This document shows positions 8,842 to 18,247 of a stretch of DNA of 64,000 nt, piece after piece. The notes beneath the pieces are model-generated. The model did not search any database, had not been told where the DNA came from, and saw only the letters and a list, made by a program, of their open reading frames with translations. Origin of the DNA: Alkalibacillus almallahensis (GTDB taxonomy: Bacteria; Bacillota; Bacilli; Bacillales; Alkalibacillaceae); the NCBI RefSeq assembly GCF_011761495.1, contig NZ_JAASRU010000009.1, positions 1-64,000 of the forward strand, read 5' to 3'. The position numbers were made by a program, and so were the translations under genes. How positions within the stretch are numbered: the first letter of the stretch is position 1; each line of letters starts with the position of its first letter.

Positions 8842-9784
8842 GATTTCGATGTACCACAAACTCTTGAAAAACCTGCGCCGATGTATAACTAGGCACGAAT
8901 CCAAAATCCTGTTTTAGTTTCGTATTATCTAACACAGGGCGGTAGCGCAAGAAGTCGAGTTGTTCTGGGCCGTATTGTGTTAGGCGTAATTTTTTGAGTC
9001 CAGTTAATCCAAATTTTAAGAGTGAAGCGGGGAGGCGGATGACGTTTTTTCCTAATTGATCTGCGATTTCGTCAATGGTCAATGCACCATCACCGGCAAT
9101 ATTATAAATCCCGATTTGATCCGAATCAATAGCTCGAATAAAGCAGGATACGACATCTTGATCCCAAATAAATACAAATGGACTTTTTGAACCTTTCACG
9201 CCTAGTACGTAAGGTTTTTTGAAAAGGTCGGTAATCTGATTATCGACGTTCTCGCCAAGGATGGTCCCAATCCGAAAAATGATTTGTTCTAACTCTGGAT
9301 TCGATTCACGGTAGTCGGCGAGCATGTCTTCGACGAGTCGTTTGTGATAGGCGTAAGCGAAGGCCTTGTTTCCTCGAATCGGTTCATCTTCAGTGATCCA
9401 ATTCGCATTGTCCGCATGATAGCCATACGCAGCCCCACTTGATGATACAATCAGTCGCCGTACATTTGTTTCGACACAAGCTTCGATGACATTCCGTGTG
9501 CCTTCGACGTCTACGGAATATTCGAATGAGCGGTCACTTTTTTTGCCTGGTGTGACGATCGTCGCTAAATGGATCACCGTATCGACGTGATAACGATCGA
9601 ATAACTGTTGCATTTCTGAAGAGCGAACGTCGACTTGTTCGTAAGTGACCGAATCATTCAACTCAAAATCAGGCTCTAACTTAATATCTGTCGCAATCAC
9701 ATGGCAGTCATCACGCTCTGTCATTAAACGTGTCACGATTTGACTACCTAAATAGCCCATTGCTCCAGTAATCAAAATGTTCAT
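8834..9784 (-). CDS. NAD-dependent epimerase/dehydratase (extended SDR)
   Basis: This is a 316-residue extended short-chain dehydrogenase/reductase. TGAMGYLGSQI is the NAD-binding glycine motif, VSSSGAAYG carries the active-site Ser, and YAYHK is the YxxxK catalytic pair. The family acts on nucleotide-sugars, but this member lies with a transporter and a TPP enzyme rather than sugar genes, so the substrate is open. It overlaps the upstream BASS gene by 4 bp (ATGA), which indicates coupling. It is the last gene of a three-gene minus-strand operon. Confidence 0.85.
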   Translation of the reverse strand: MNILITGAMGYLGSQIVTRLMTERDDCHVIATDIKLEPDFELNDSVTYEQVDVRSSEMQQLFDRYHVDTVIHLATIVTPGKKSDRSFEYSVDVEGTRNVIEACVETNVRRLIVSSSGAAYGYHADNANWITEDEPIRGNKAFAYAYHKRLVEDMLADYRESNPELEQIIFRIGTILGENVDNQITDLFKKPYVLGVKGSKSPFVFIWDQDVVSCFIRAIDSDQIGIYNIAGDGALTIDEIADQLGKNVIRLPASLLKFGLTGLKKLRLTQYGPEQLDFLRYRPVLDNTKLKQDFGFVPSYTSAQVFQEFVVHRNQK

Positions 9785-10701
9785 GCGGCGTGACCCTCAC
9801 TTTCTGCTACAGGCGGCCTTCGTGACCAGAAACTCGCAATCGTTAACCCTGCGATAATGTGCCAGATTGACCACCAAGCGGCGACGATCGCCATACCACC
9901 AAGTCCTCCGAAAAAGTTAAAGACTAAAATTAACCCGAGCCCAGAGTTTTGGATGCCGATTTCAATCGCAATCGCACGTCGGTCTCGTTCAGGTAAACCA
10001 AATGACCGCGCAGAACTGTAACCGATGATAATCGCAAGTAAGTTGTGTAAGAACACCGCAAACACGACCATACCGACATAATCGATAAAGTATTCGAAAT
10101 TATTGGCTAAGGCGCCAATCACGAATAATATGAAAAAGCCGATCGAGAAGCGCTTCATCCATTTACTCGCTTTCTTGGACCAATCAGGAAATCGTTTATT
10201 CACGAGCATCCCTAGTGTTAGCGGGATTCCAAGTAAGATCACAATTGTGGTGATTAAGTCGGTCGGGCTAATCATGAATGACCTCAGTAAATCATTGGTC
10301 GGCCCGTAAAATGATCCCCACATTAACGTATTAAGTGGGGTCATAATGATCGCGAAAAGCGTAGAGACCGCGGACATACTAATTGATAATGTCGTTCGCC
10401 CTTTACTGAGGTGGGCGAGGAAATTTGATAGATTCCCTCCTGGACAGGCAGCCACTAAGAACATGCCCAGCGCAATACTTGGCCTCGGTTGTAATAATAA
10501 GACAAGTAGAAAGGTAAATGCTGGCAATAGAATAAATTGTGCCGTTAATCCGATAATAAAAGGTTTTGGTGATTTTAATGTCCGTTTAAAATCGTGAACC
10601 GTTAAATCGAGTGCCACGCCGAACATGATGAATCCAATTAAAACATTCATTAAGAATAACGTTGATTCATTGAAATTCAGTTGGATCTCATCTATGCCCA
10701 T
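9781..10701 (-). CDS. Bile acid:sodium symporter (BASS) family transporter
   Basis: The 306-residue protein is hydrophobic with about nine to ten membrane segments. It has BASS-type features: ACPGGNLSNFLAHLSKG in the crossover region and EIGIQNSGLGL in the second half. Such carriers move organic anions (bile acids, pantoate, keto-acids) with sodium. It lies 3 bp after the TPP enzyme gene and overlaps the SDR gene. The operon suggests uptake of a small carboxylate that is then processed by the TPP enzyme; this is inference. Confidence 0.85.
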   Translation of the reverse strand: MGIDEIQLNFNESTLFLMNVLIGFIMFGVALDLTVHDFKRTLKSPKPFIIGLTAQFILLPAFTFLLVLLLQPRPSIALGMFLVAACPGGNLSNFLAHLSKGRTTLSISMSAVSTLFAIIMTPLNTLMWGSFYGPTNDLLRSFMISPTDLITTIVILLGIPLTLGMLVNKRFPDWSKKASKWMKRFSIGFFILFVIGALANNFEYFIDYVGMVVFAVFLHNLLAIIIGYSSARSFGLPERDRRAIAIEIGIQNSGLGLILVFNFFGGLGGMAIVAAWWSIWHIIAGLTIASFWSRRPPVAESEGHAA

Positions 10702-10704
10702 GTT

Positions 10705-12453
10705 TTATTTCCCCTTTGGCTCGTCATGCATATCTTTAAAATACTTCAATCCAGGTGCCCACATATGTTTAACAGGGTCGACATCACAGTGAATCACGGT
10801 ACATTGATTCAGTTGTTTGGCTCGTTTAAGAGCTTCGCGCAACGACCGAGGATCTGACACTCGTTCGCCATGTGCACCCATGCTTTGGGCCATTTGATCA
10901 AACGCGATTTCACCTAAATCAGAATTAATATTTTCATGGTCATCGAGCGATTTTTTGACCAGTGTTTTAACCGGTCTGAGGGCAATATTTTGATTGATTT
11001 TCACCATCCCCCACTGTTTATCACAGACGACTAAGTAAATCACATTTAAATTGTTACGAACCGCTGTCTCGATTTCTTGTGGATGAAAGCCCATCGCGCC
11101 GTCACCAATCACACATAAAACCGGCTCGTCCGGTTTGGCCGCAGCAACACCTAAGGCCTGAGCGACACCAGCTCCGAGCATGCCGAATTTAAAAGTTGAG
11201 AAGATGCCGCCTGGTTTTTCAATGGATGTGAAGAAATTCGCCCAAATTGTCGTATTACCACCGTCTGCCACGACAGGTACTTGTCTAGAGAAGACATCTT
11301 GAGCCATTGCCGATACATGAGCTGGATTCATGGGTGCATCAAGTTCTTCTAGTTTTTCGTTTAATTTTTTGCGATATTTCTTACGTGCTTGGACATATTT
11401 CTTAATCGTTGACTGACGTCGTTTGAGTGTCGCTTTTGGAATATAATCTTGTAAAGTATCTGATAGCTTTTCTAGAAAAATATTAATGTCTGCTTGAATG
11501 CCGAGATCAACTGGTTTATTTCGACCAATAGTAGAAGGGGCAAGGTCGACTTGAATCACGGTCTGATCAGGGTTCCAATAAGGCGCTTTACCCCACCAAT
11601 CCGTTTCACCAACACGAGATCCTAATACTAAAACGAGATCCGCTTCATTGCGAATTTGGTTGTTCGTTTCGATATGGGTCATCGGCATCGTCAGTGGACT
11701 ACTTTCACGCACAGCCCCGCGACCAGCCCAGCTTGTTGTTACCATGGCTTGTAGTTGTTTCGCGACAGTTTCTAAAGCGTCATAGGCTTGAGCGTGTATG
11801 ACGCCACTTCCTGCATGAATAATTGGAAATTTCGCTTCGGTTAATAAGTTGGCTGCTTGCTTAATTTGGTTATCTGAAGGTGAAGGATTCTCGGTGAGTC
11901 GATATTGATGTGGTTCTTGTAGATTAAGGGTTGATTTAAAGGATGAGTTCAAGATATTTTCAGGAATATCTAAATGAACGACACCTGGGCGCCCGTTGTA
12001 ACACTCGCGTAAAGCTGTTCGCATAAGCTCTGGAATCCGATCGAACGATGGCACAGCTTCACTCCATTTTGCGATTTGTTTAATGGTTCCAGTTTGATCG
12101 AAACATTGATACGTCCCGCCACGATCAGGATACATAATGCCTGTCCGTCTTGCACTGGTGATGACAAGGACACGATTGCCTTCGCCTTGCTCAACGACTA
12201 GTCCCGGCAAAATATTGGCAACGCCTGGGCCGTTACTTGCCATACAGACGCCAAGCTTTCCAGAAGAACGTGCATAAGCGCCCGCCATATGGGCAGCGCT
12301 CGTCTCATGACGAGGGGTGATCAATTGAATGCCATTCGGTTCTAAATTTGAATAAAATCCGAAATAGGTCCCGTCAATAATTCCGAAAACGGTTTCAACA
12401 TTTTCCTGACTGAGCATTTTAGCGACAACTTCGCCACCAGTTAATTCTGCCAT
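10705..12453 (-). CDS. Thiamine pyrophosphate enzyme, acetolactate synthase-like
   Basis: The 582-residue protein has the three-domain plan of the IlvB/POX family. TPRHETSAAHMAGAYAR (about residues 45-61) carries the catalytic Glu. A central domain follows at about 190-340. The TPP-binding motif VIGDGAMGFHPQEIETAVRN, ending before NNLN, lies at about 445-475. The family covers acetolactate synthase, sulfoacetaldehyde acetyltransferase and several decarboxylases. No small regulatory subunit is nearby and ilv genes are absent, so a catabolic decarboxylase or ligase is likelier than branched-chain synthesis. It is first in the operon with the BASS transporter and SDR. ATG 12453 follows AGGGAGTG. 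Confidence 0.8.
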   Translation of the reverse strand: MAELTGGEVVAKMLSQENVETVFGIIDGTYFGFYSNLEPNGIQLITPRHETSAAHMAGAYARSSGKLGVCMASNGPGVANILPGLVVEQGEGNRVLVITSARRTGIMYPDRGGTYQCFDQTGTIKQIAKWSEAVPSFDRIPELMRTALRECYNGRPGVVHLDIPENILNSSFKSTLNLQEPHQYRLTENPSPSDNQIKQAANLLTEAKFPIIHAGSGVIHAQAYDALETVAKQLQAMVTTSWAGRGAVRESSPLTMPMTHIETNNQIRNEADLVLVLGSRVGETDWWGKAPYWNPDQTVIQVDLAPSTIGRNKPVDLGIQADINIFLEKLSDTLQDYIPKATLKRRQSTIKKYVQARKKYRKKLNEKLEELDAPMNPAHVSAMAQDVFSRQVPVVADGGNTTIWANFFTSIEKPGGIFSTFKFGMLGAGVAQALGVAAAKPDEPVLCVIGDGAMGFHPQEIETAVRNNLNVIYLVVCDKQWGMVKINQNIALRPVKTLVKKSLDDHENINSDLGEIAFDQMAQSMGAHGERVSDPRSLREALKRAKQLNQCTVIHCDVDPVKHMWAPGLKYFKDMHDEPKGK

Positions 12454-12614
12454 AAGAACACTCCCTAAAAATCTTCAATTTGAATTAATTCTATTATAAC
12501 GAAATAATATGTTTTGAGATAGTATTTATTCAGAAAAGTTTGATAAATTTGAGCGGGGTTTTAGTAATTACTCTTCTATAGTTTAATTTTGATTTTCTAT
12601 TGAATAAGCACTGA

Positions 12615-12760
12615 GTTGTTGATTTGTGAGGAGCGAAGGTGGCGACTCCTGCGGGAACAGCACGAGTCTCGAGACCCCGCAGGAAGTGCTTTTCTTCCGA
12701 GGAGGCTCGAGCCGTGCCCGCGGAAAGCGTCCACCGAAAGCGGATCACAATATCAACAAC
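12615..12760 (+). repeat. Structured interspersed repeat, copy 1 (146 bp)
   Basis: The ends are imperfect inverted repeats (GTTGTTGATTTGTGA and TCACAATATCAACAAC, one bulged base). Inside are a CCTGCGGG...CCCGCAGG hairpin and a GGCTCGAGCC segment. GC is much higher than in the surroundings. It resembles a repeat I associate with intergenic DNA of many Bacillaceae. Three more copies lie at 23882, 35118 and 59289. It fills most of the 12454-12884 gap. Confidence 0.85.
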
Positions 12761-12790
12761 GGGCTTTGTCAAAGTGATCATAACTAAAGA

Positions 12791-12823
12791 AAAAACGACC
12801 TCGAGTCACCTCGAGATCGTTTT
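12791..12823 (-). terminator. Intrinsic terminator of namZ
   Basis: A 13-bp hairpin (AAACGACCTCGAG with its complement, loop of four) is followed on the minus strand by six T. It lies about 60 bp beyond the namZ stop. Confidence 0.85.
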
Positions 12824-12884
12824 CTCAATAGAAACTTTATATTGTTGAACTAAAGGGGGTTGTTCAGCATATAAATAGGTTTAC

Positions 12885-14135
12885 TTAATAGATTAAATAT
12901 TGTTCACGAACTTCTTTAAAATCATCTAGATCATCTTGCCATTGATCGATAATCGCATCGACTGATTCACCGTTTTCAATAGACTCTTGTACCCAACCGT
13001 TACCGATCAAGTTATCAAAGAATCCATCAGAACGGAATGAGAAGCCTTCTGGGTATAAATCATGAATCGCTTTTACAATATGCAAACCTGTTTTAATTGA
13101 TTTATACTCAGTTTGATCTGTTACATGAATTTCAATGCCGTGTGATAAGTCACCCGCATGTTTTGAGAACATTGGCGTAAAGGATGCTGCTCTAAATGTT
13201 ACTCCAGGTAAATCTTGTTCGTTTAAGTGTGCGGCTAATTCACTTGAATCAATAAATGGAGCGCCAATTAACTCAAACGGTTTAGTTGTGCCGCGGCCTT
13301 CAGATACGTTTGTCCCTTCGATTAATGCGGCACCTGGATAAACGACTGTTGTATCAGTAGTTGGCATGTTTGGTGATGGTGCGACAAAGTCTAGGTTCGT
13401 ATCATCGTAATACATATAACGTTTCCAACTATCCATTTCTACGACTTCTAAGTCAGCATTAATATCAAATTCGTTATTAAATAGTTTCGCTAGTTCACCA
13501 ACTGTCATGCCGTGGCGTAATGGAATTTCATATTCGCCAACGAATGAAGAAAATTCTTCATCCAAGACTGGGCCTGCGACATCTTGTCCATTAATTGGGT
13601 TAGGACGGTCTAAAACGACGAATTCAATATCATTTTCTGCCGCAGCTTCCATCGCGTTAGCCATCGTGTAAATATAAGTGTAGAAGCGTGTTCCAACGTC
13701 TTGAATATCAAATAGTAACGTATCAACGTCTTCTAACATTTCAGGCGTTGGTTTTCTCGTCTCACCGTAAAGACTGTAAACAGGAAGACCTGTTTTCTCA
13801 TCAATGTAATATTCAACATATTCGCCTGCTTGGGCACTACCACGAACACCGTGCTCTGGTCCGTATAGGGCTGTTAAGTTTACATCAGGATCATTGTGTA
13901 GTGTATCGACAATACTGTTAAGCTCAGAATCAACACCTGTTGGATTGGTGATTAAACCAACATTTTCTCCTTCGATTAAATCTTTTTCCTCATCTAATAA
14001 TTGTTCAACACCTAGTTCGAATTGTTTGGCGTGGCCTTTAGCTTGTCCATTACCATTGCCTGGGTCAGCCGTTATAACGGTAACGGTTGCGAATGTTAAC
14101 GCAAAAGCCATTAACCCGATGATCCACTTTCTCAT
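12885..14135 (-). CDS. namZ: Exo-beta-N-acetylmuramidase (DUF1343)
   Basis: The 416-residue protein has an N-terminal signal peptide (basic MRKW, then a hydrophobic stretch to about residue 24), so it is exported. DUF1343 features are clear: GLITNPTGVD, LYGPEHGVRGSAQAGE, FDIQDVGTRFYTYIYTM, DRPNPING and a C-terminal helical lobe. B. subtilis NamZ (YbbC) releases MurNAc from the non-reducing end of peptidoglycan fragments and acts with NagZ. Here nagZ lies immediately upstream, 39 bp away, on the same strand. A terminator follows the gene. The expected product, free MurNAc, fits the uptake and MurQ genes further along. Confidence 0.9.
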   Translation of the reverse strand: MRKWIIGLMAFALTFATVTVITADPGNGNGQAKGHAKQFELGVEQLLDEEKDLIEGENVGLITNPTGVDSELNSIVDTLHNDPDVNLTALYGPEHGVRGSAQAGEYVEYYIDEKTGLPVYSLYGETRKPTPEMLEDVDTLLFDIQDVGTRFYTYIYTMANAMEAAAENDIEFVVLDRPNPINGQDVAGPVLDEEFSSFVGEYEIPLRHGMTVGELAKLFNNEFDINADLEVVEMDSWKRYMYYDDTNLDFVAPSPNMPTTDTTVVYPGAALIEGTNVSEGRGTTKPFELIGAPFIDSSELAAHLNEQDLPGVTFRAASFTPMFSKHAGDLSHGIEIHVTDQTEYKSIKTGLHIVKAIHDLYPEGFSFRSDGFFDNLIGNGWVQESIENGESVDAIIDQWQDDLDDFKEVREQYLIY

Positions 14136-14174
14136 GAAAAATTCCTCCTCAAACCTTTTTTAAAATGAAATAAA

Positions 14175-16289
14175 TTAGTAATTCAATCCGTGTCCGAATT
14201 CGTATAAGACACCATCATCAAGTGTCGGAATCGTCACTGGTAATTGTCCTGTTGGTTCGTTTTCACCGAAGATGGTCGCAGCTGTTGCATCAAAACTTGC
14301 TTCGTTAAAGCCGTACTGTGCTAAATAACCATCGACATTAGGATAAGCCATAATGTCGTATGGGTTCCGAATACCGACTGAAATAACAGGGGCATCGGTC
14401 ATACTATCTAGTGAATTAATCATGGACATAACAGGATTATCTGGTGATCTGCCATTGACATTATACGTGTAAGAACCAGCAATGACTGCGTCTGCATTGG
14501 CTATTGTTTCTTGGTCGCTTTCGGATAAATTGCCTGATGACTCAATCACAGTCGTTTGGTCATGATAATTAGCGACTGCATTGCCTAAATCGTTCACAAA
14601 CGTATCACCGACGACCACGATTTCGCCTTGATTATCCTGGTTAAGTGGAAGTGCTTCGTTTTCGTTCTTAACCATCGTAATGGATTGATTAGCAACGTCT
14701 TGTTCAAGTTGTTGATGCTCATCTGCACCTACGATTTCCGTTGCTTTTGCAATTTTATCCTCAATCGGTGTCGGGTTTTCCTGTTTTATAATACCGCGTT
14801 CGATTTTCAAGCTTAAAATACGTTCAACTGATGCTTCGATTCGTTCTTCGGAAATTTCACCTTCATCGATTGCTGTTAATAAACCATCCGCGACTTCCTC
14901 TAAGCCGACTGGCATTAAGACGATATCACTTCCAGCTTTCACAGCTCGAATGGCTGCATCTACTGTGCCGAAGTGGTCCGTAATGGCGTTCATGTTCATC
15001 GCATCTGTCGTAATAATACCGTCATAACCCATATCCTCGCGCATTAATTCTGTTAAAACTTTGTGCGAAAGGGTTGCTGGTAATGTGACTTTTTCACCCG
15101 TTTTCTGAGACGTTACTTTCGTGTCGTCGATTTGCGGGAACGTCACGTGTGCTGTCATGATCATGTCCACGCCAGCTTCCATAGCTTGTTGGAAAGGTGC
15201 TAGTTCCACTTGCTCTAATCGTTCGCGGTCATGTGGGACTTCTGGTAAGCCTAAATGTGAATCGACATCCGTATCACCATGACCAGGGAAGTGTTTAGCT
15301 GTCGCTGCGACACCAGTTGATTGCAGACCTTCTGTATAAGCGATGCCTAAATCAGCAACTAAATCAGGATCTCCACCGAATGAACGCACACCAATAACGG
15401 GGTTATCTGGGTTATTATTCACATCCATAACAGGTGCGAAATTTGTATTAATACCTAATGACCCGATTTCACGCCCGATGGCTTGACCGACATCATAGGC
15501 CATATTTTCAGAACGCGTTGCACCGAGTGCCATATTGCCAGGATAATCAGTACCTGACTGTAGACGTGTGACAATGCCGCCTTCTTGGTCAATCGTCATC
15601 ATTAAACCGAATTTTTCGGAGGCTTGTTGATAATCATGGACCAACCGCGCCGTTTGTTCTGTTCCTTGTACGTTTTCAGCAAATAAAATCACACCACCTA
15701 AATGGTACTCTTTTACAAGCTGTTCGATTTCCGGAAGCATTTCCGTTACGGCTTCACCGTCATAGTTCCGAAAGTCAGGCATTAACATTTGTCCTAACTT
15801 TTCTTCGATCGATAGCTCGTCTAAAGCGTGCTGAATCATGTCATAACGTTCGCCTTGTTCTTTCACTAAAGAAGGCTCCGATTCAGGTTTGCCAGGCCCT
15901 TTTTTACCAGACTTAACTTTATAATCGACAGCAATTCGATCTTCATAATCACCATTGGTTACTTTAATAAACGTTCTGCCATTTTGTCCGGTAAGGGTGA
16001 CTTCGCCATTGTCGTTAACAGTGGCGACATTTTTATTTGTGGACGACCATTCTATGCCTTCTGATACTTGCTTGAAATGGCCATCATCATAGACATTTAA
16101 GGCTGATAATTGAAATTGGTCAGAATCGATTGTGGCATTCGCTTCAGGAACATTTTCTAAGAGGATGAGATCTTGAGGAGTAGGTTGTTCTTGTGCTTGG
16201 GCTGATTGGCTTTGGATACTTAATCCAACATTCGATAAAACAAACATAACGATAACAGTTACAATTAACCATTTCCGTGCATGGTTCAC
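14175..16289 (-). CDS. nagZ: Secreted beta-N-acetylglucosaminidase, glycoside hydrolase family 3
   Basis: The 704-residue protein has a signal peptide (about residues 1-32). A Big_2-like domain follows at about 55-125 (WSSTNKNVATVNDNGEVTL). The GH3 TIM barrel is at about 150-500 and the C-terminal GH3 domain at about 520-700. KHFPGHGDTDVDSH contains the Asp-His dyad that marks NagZ enzymes, and GIITTDAMNM holds the nucleophile Asp. It removes GlcNAc from muropeptides so that NamZ can act. GTG 16289 is preceded by GAGGTGGTG. A cre-like site lies about 90 bp upstream. The two-domain, exported form matches B. subtilis NagZ rather than the short cytosolic E. coli enzyme. Confidence 0.92.
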   Translation of the reverse strand: MNHARKWLIVTVIVMFVLSNVGLSIQSQSAQAQEQPTPQDLILLENVPEANATIDSDQFQLSALNVYDDGHFKQVSEGIEWSSTNKNVATVNDNGEVTLTGQNGRTFIKVTNGDYEDRIAVDYKVKSGKKGPGKPESEPSLVKEQGERYDMIQHALDELSIEEKLGQMLMPDFRNYDGEAVTEMLPEIEQLVKEYHLGGVILFAENVQGTEQTARLVHDYQQASEKFGLMMTIDQEGGIVTRLQSGTDYPGNMALGATRSENMAYDVGQAIGREIGSLGINTNFAPVMDVNNNPDNPVIGVRSFGGDPDLVADLGIAYTEGLQSTGVAATAKHFPGHGDTDVDSHLGLPEVPHDRERLEQVELAPFQQAMEAGVDMIMTAHVTFPQIDDTKVTSQKTGEKVTLPATLSHKVLTELMREDMGYDGIITTDAMNMNAITDHFGTVDAAIRAVKAGSDIVLMPVGLEEVADGLLTAIDEGEISEERIEASVERILSLKIERGIIKQENPTPIEDKIAKATEIVGADEHQQLEQDVANQSITMVKNENEALPLNQDNQGEIVVVGDTFVNDLGNAVANYHDQTTVIESSGNLSESDQETIANADAVIAGSYTYNVNGRSPDNPVMSMINSLDSMTDAPVISVGIRNPYDIMAYPNVDGYLAQYGFNEASFDATAATIFGENEPTGQLPVTIPTLDDGVLYEFGHGLNY

Positions 16290-16378
16290 GTTAGCACCAC
16301 CTCAAATTATGTTTTTGTTGTACGAGTAGCTTATGTGTTTTTCTGTGAGGATAAACAGAGTAGATCTAGGTGAGAGAT

Positions 16379-16392
16379 AGAAAGCGCTTTCA
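16379..16392 (-). promoter_or_regulatory. cre (CcpA) site upstream of nagZ
   Basis: TGAAAGCGCTTTCT on the minus strand matches the catabolite-responsive element consensus and contains a 12-bp perfect palindrome. It lies about 90 bp before the nagZ start, downstream of a possible -10 (TATAGA, about 16420), which suits roadblock repression by CcpA when glucose is present. Confidence 0.8.
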
Positions 16393-16773
16393 AAATTGTG
16401 ATAAAATTTTGTTTCACCTCCTTTCTATAATGATGAATTTAAAATTCAGAATAAGATTAACATTGTGACAATTTAGTGTCAAACGGAGGTGGAATGGCGG
16501 TGAATTAGTGTTTTTGAGTATAAAGTTACAGTGAGTTGAACGTTTTATGTGGAAAATTAGGACAAAATGAATGGAAAATAGAGAGGGAAGTGAAATTTTG
16601 TCTTTAGAAACATCGAAAAATAGATAGAATGTCATGTTTTTGGTTGATGAGATTTACGAATTGGTTTTAAGTGCGCTATTGGTAGGGATCAGAGGGAACT
16701 ATTGAATTTGATCATAGTTTAATTTCAAAAAGGGTGGAGATGAGTGTGAGTTTTTGAATGGGTCATCAATTTA

Positions 16774-16945
16774 CTATCGAAGAACTAGATTGATCACCGA
16801 TAAATCATGTTTATCATCGAGTTGGGGCAACTTATCATCGCGATTTAATAAATATCATCGAGTTATAGAGGTTTACCATCGAGTGAGGGTGAAATACCAT
16901 CGCCATTTTTTATTTATCATCGAGTTGCATTCATTTATCATCGTC
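16774..16945 (+). repeat. 20-21-bp phased array, word TATCATCGAG/TACCATCGAG (about 9 units)
   Basis: ATCG cores (or one-base variants) start near 16776, 16796, 16816, 16837, 16857, 16878, 16899, 16919 and 16940, so steps are 20 or 21 bp. The array lies in the 16290-17023 gap, beyond the terminator of the msmX-type gene and far upstream of nagZ. The rest of the gap is AT-rich with the cre site and no convincing ORF. Confidence 0.85.
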
Positions 16946-16985
16946 CGCTGATATATATCAGCGACTGCGCGTATTTCTCAAATAT

Positions 16986-17020
16986 GAAAAGCCCCCGCGC
17001 CTTATCAACGCAGAGGCTCA
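16986..17020 (-). terminator. Intrinsic terminator of the ABC ATPase gene
   Basis: On the minus strand an AGCCTCTGCG/CGCGGGGGCT stem with two G-T pairs is followed by TTTT, directly after the ATPase stop codon. Confidence 0.75.
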
Positions 17021-17023
17021 AGT

Positions 17024-18124
17024 TTACTTAATCCTTTCTTCCGTTTCGTTATCAAAAAAGTGGACTTTATTCATATCAATTGCTAGTTTAATATCGTCGC
17101 CGGCATTTACTTCAGAGCGGGCGTCGACACGTGCAATGAAATCTTGCTCGTCGAGTTTGGAGTATAGATAGGATTCTGAGCCCATGAGTTCGGCGACTTC
17201 AACGTTTGTCGTGAAGGTGGAACCAGGGGAATGCTCGATGAAGACAGGTTCGTCATACATGTCTTCAGGGCGAATACCTAGGATAGCGTCTTTACCGACA
17301 TAATCTTTTTCGCGTAAGATTTTCATGCGACCTTCTGGAATTTCTAGTGAAACCGAATCGCCAATTTTGAATGAGCCGTCTTCAATGTGACCTGAGAAGA
17401 AGTTCATCGCTGGTGATCCAATAAATCCTCCGACGAAGACGTTATCAGGGAAGTCGAATACGTCTTTCGGTGTTCCAACTTGCTGGACGATGCCATCTTT
17501 CATGACGACGAGGCGAGTTGCCATCGTCATCGCTTCCGTTTGGTCGTGAGTGACGTAAATCGTCGTTGTCTGTAAGCGCTGGTGAAGCTTCTGGATTTCA
17601 GTACGCATTTGAACACGTAATTTCGCATCTAAGTTGGATAAAGGTTCGTCCATTAAGAAGACTTTAGCATCACGCACGATTGCACGACCCAGTGCGACAC
17701 GCTGACGCTGACCACCTGATAATGCTTTCGGTTTACGGTCAAGAAAGTCTTCCAATCCAAGAATTTTCGCAGCATCATGCACTTTCTGTTTGATTTCATC
17801 CTTTTTAAACTTACGTAATTTTAACCCGAATGCGATGTTGTCATAAACGCTCATATGCGGGTAAAGCGCATAGTTTTGGAAGACCATCGCGATATCGCGG
17901 TTTTTCGGTGGCACGTTGTTTTTCTGCTCACCATCAATCATCAAGTCGCCTTCTGTAATTTCTTCGAGGCCGGCAATCATTCGTAATGTTGTAGATTTCC
18001 CGCAACCAGAAGGGCCTACGAGTACAACAAACTCTTTGTCGTCAATGTCTAGGTTGATATCTTTCACGGCGTGTACATTTTTGTCATAATACTTATTAAT
18101 GTTATGTAACTTTAAATCTGCCAT
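17024..18124 (-). CDS. msmX: Multi-sugar ABC transporter ATP-binding protein (MsmX/UgpC type)
   Basis: The 366-residue ATPase has Walker A GPSGCGKST, signature LSGGQRQRVALGRA, Walker B VFLMDEPLSNLDAK and the switch His (VTHDQTEAM). A C-terminal TOBE/MalK-type regulatory region starts at about residue 240. ATG 18124 is chosen because AAAGG precedes it by 9 bases; the length then equals MsmX (365). MsmX energises several sugar importers in Bacillus. The permease pair at 28775-30524 has no ATPase of its own, so this gene is the obvious partner. A cre-like site lies about 35-45 bp upstream. It is divergent from the MurK-like gene. Confidence 0.9.
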   Translation of the reverse strand: MADLKLHNINKYYDKNVHAVKDINLDIDDKEFVVLVGPSGCGKSTTLRMIAGLEEITEGDLMIDGEQKNNVPPKNRDIAMVFQNYALYPHMSVYDNIAFGLKLRKFKKDEIKQKVHDAAKILGLEDFLDRKPKALSGGQRQRVALGRAIVRDAKVFLMDEPLSNLDAKLRVQMRTEIQKLHQRLQTTTIYVTHDQTEAMTMATRLVVMKDGIVQQVGTPKDVFDFPDNVFVGGFIGSPAMNFFSGHIEDGSFKIGDSVSLEIPEGRMKILREKDYVGKDAILGIRPEDMYDEPVFIEHSPGSTFTTNVEVAELMGSESYLYSKLDEQDFIARVDARSEVNAGDDIKLAIDMNKVHFFDNETEERIK

Positions 18125-18156
18125 TTGACTCATCCTTTCTATAAGACTATTGTAAA

Positions 18157-18170
18157 TTAAAACGCTTTCA
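18157..18170 (-). promoter_or_regulatory. cre-like site between msmX and murK
   Basis: TGAAAGCGTTTTAA on the minus strand fits most of the CcpA consensus. It sits in the 120-bp divergent region and could affect both genes. Confidence 0.6.
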
Positions 18171-18247
18171 TAAAGAATAGACAAGGTGCACAACATTGTG
18201 GCATGATTTATGTGCACATTGCTATTTAAAGCAGGGAGGTTCACAAG

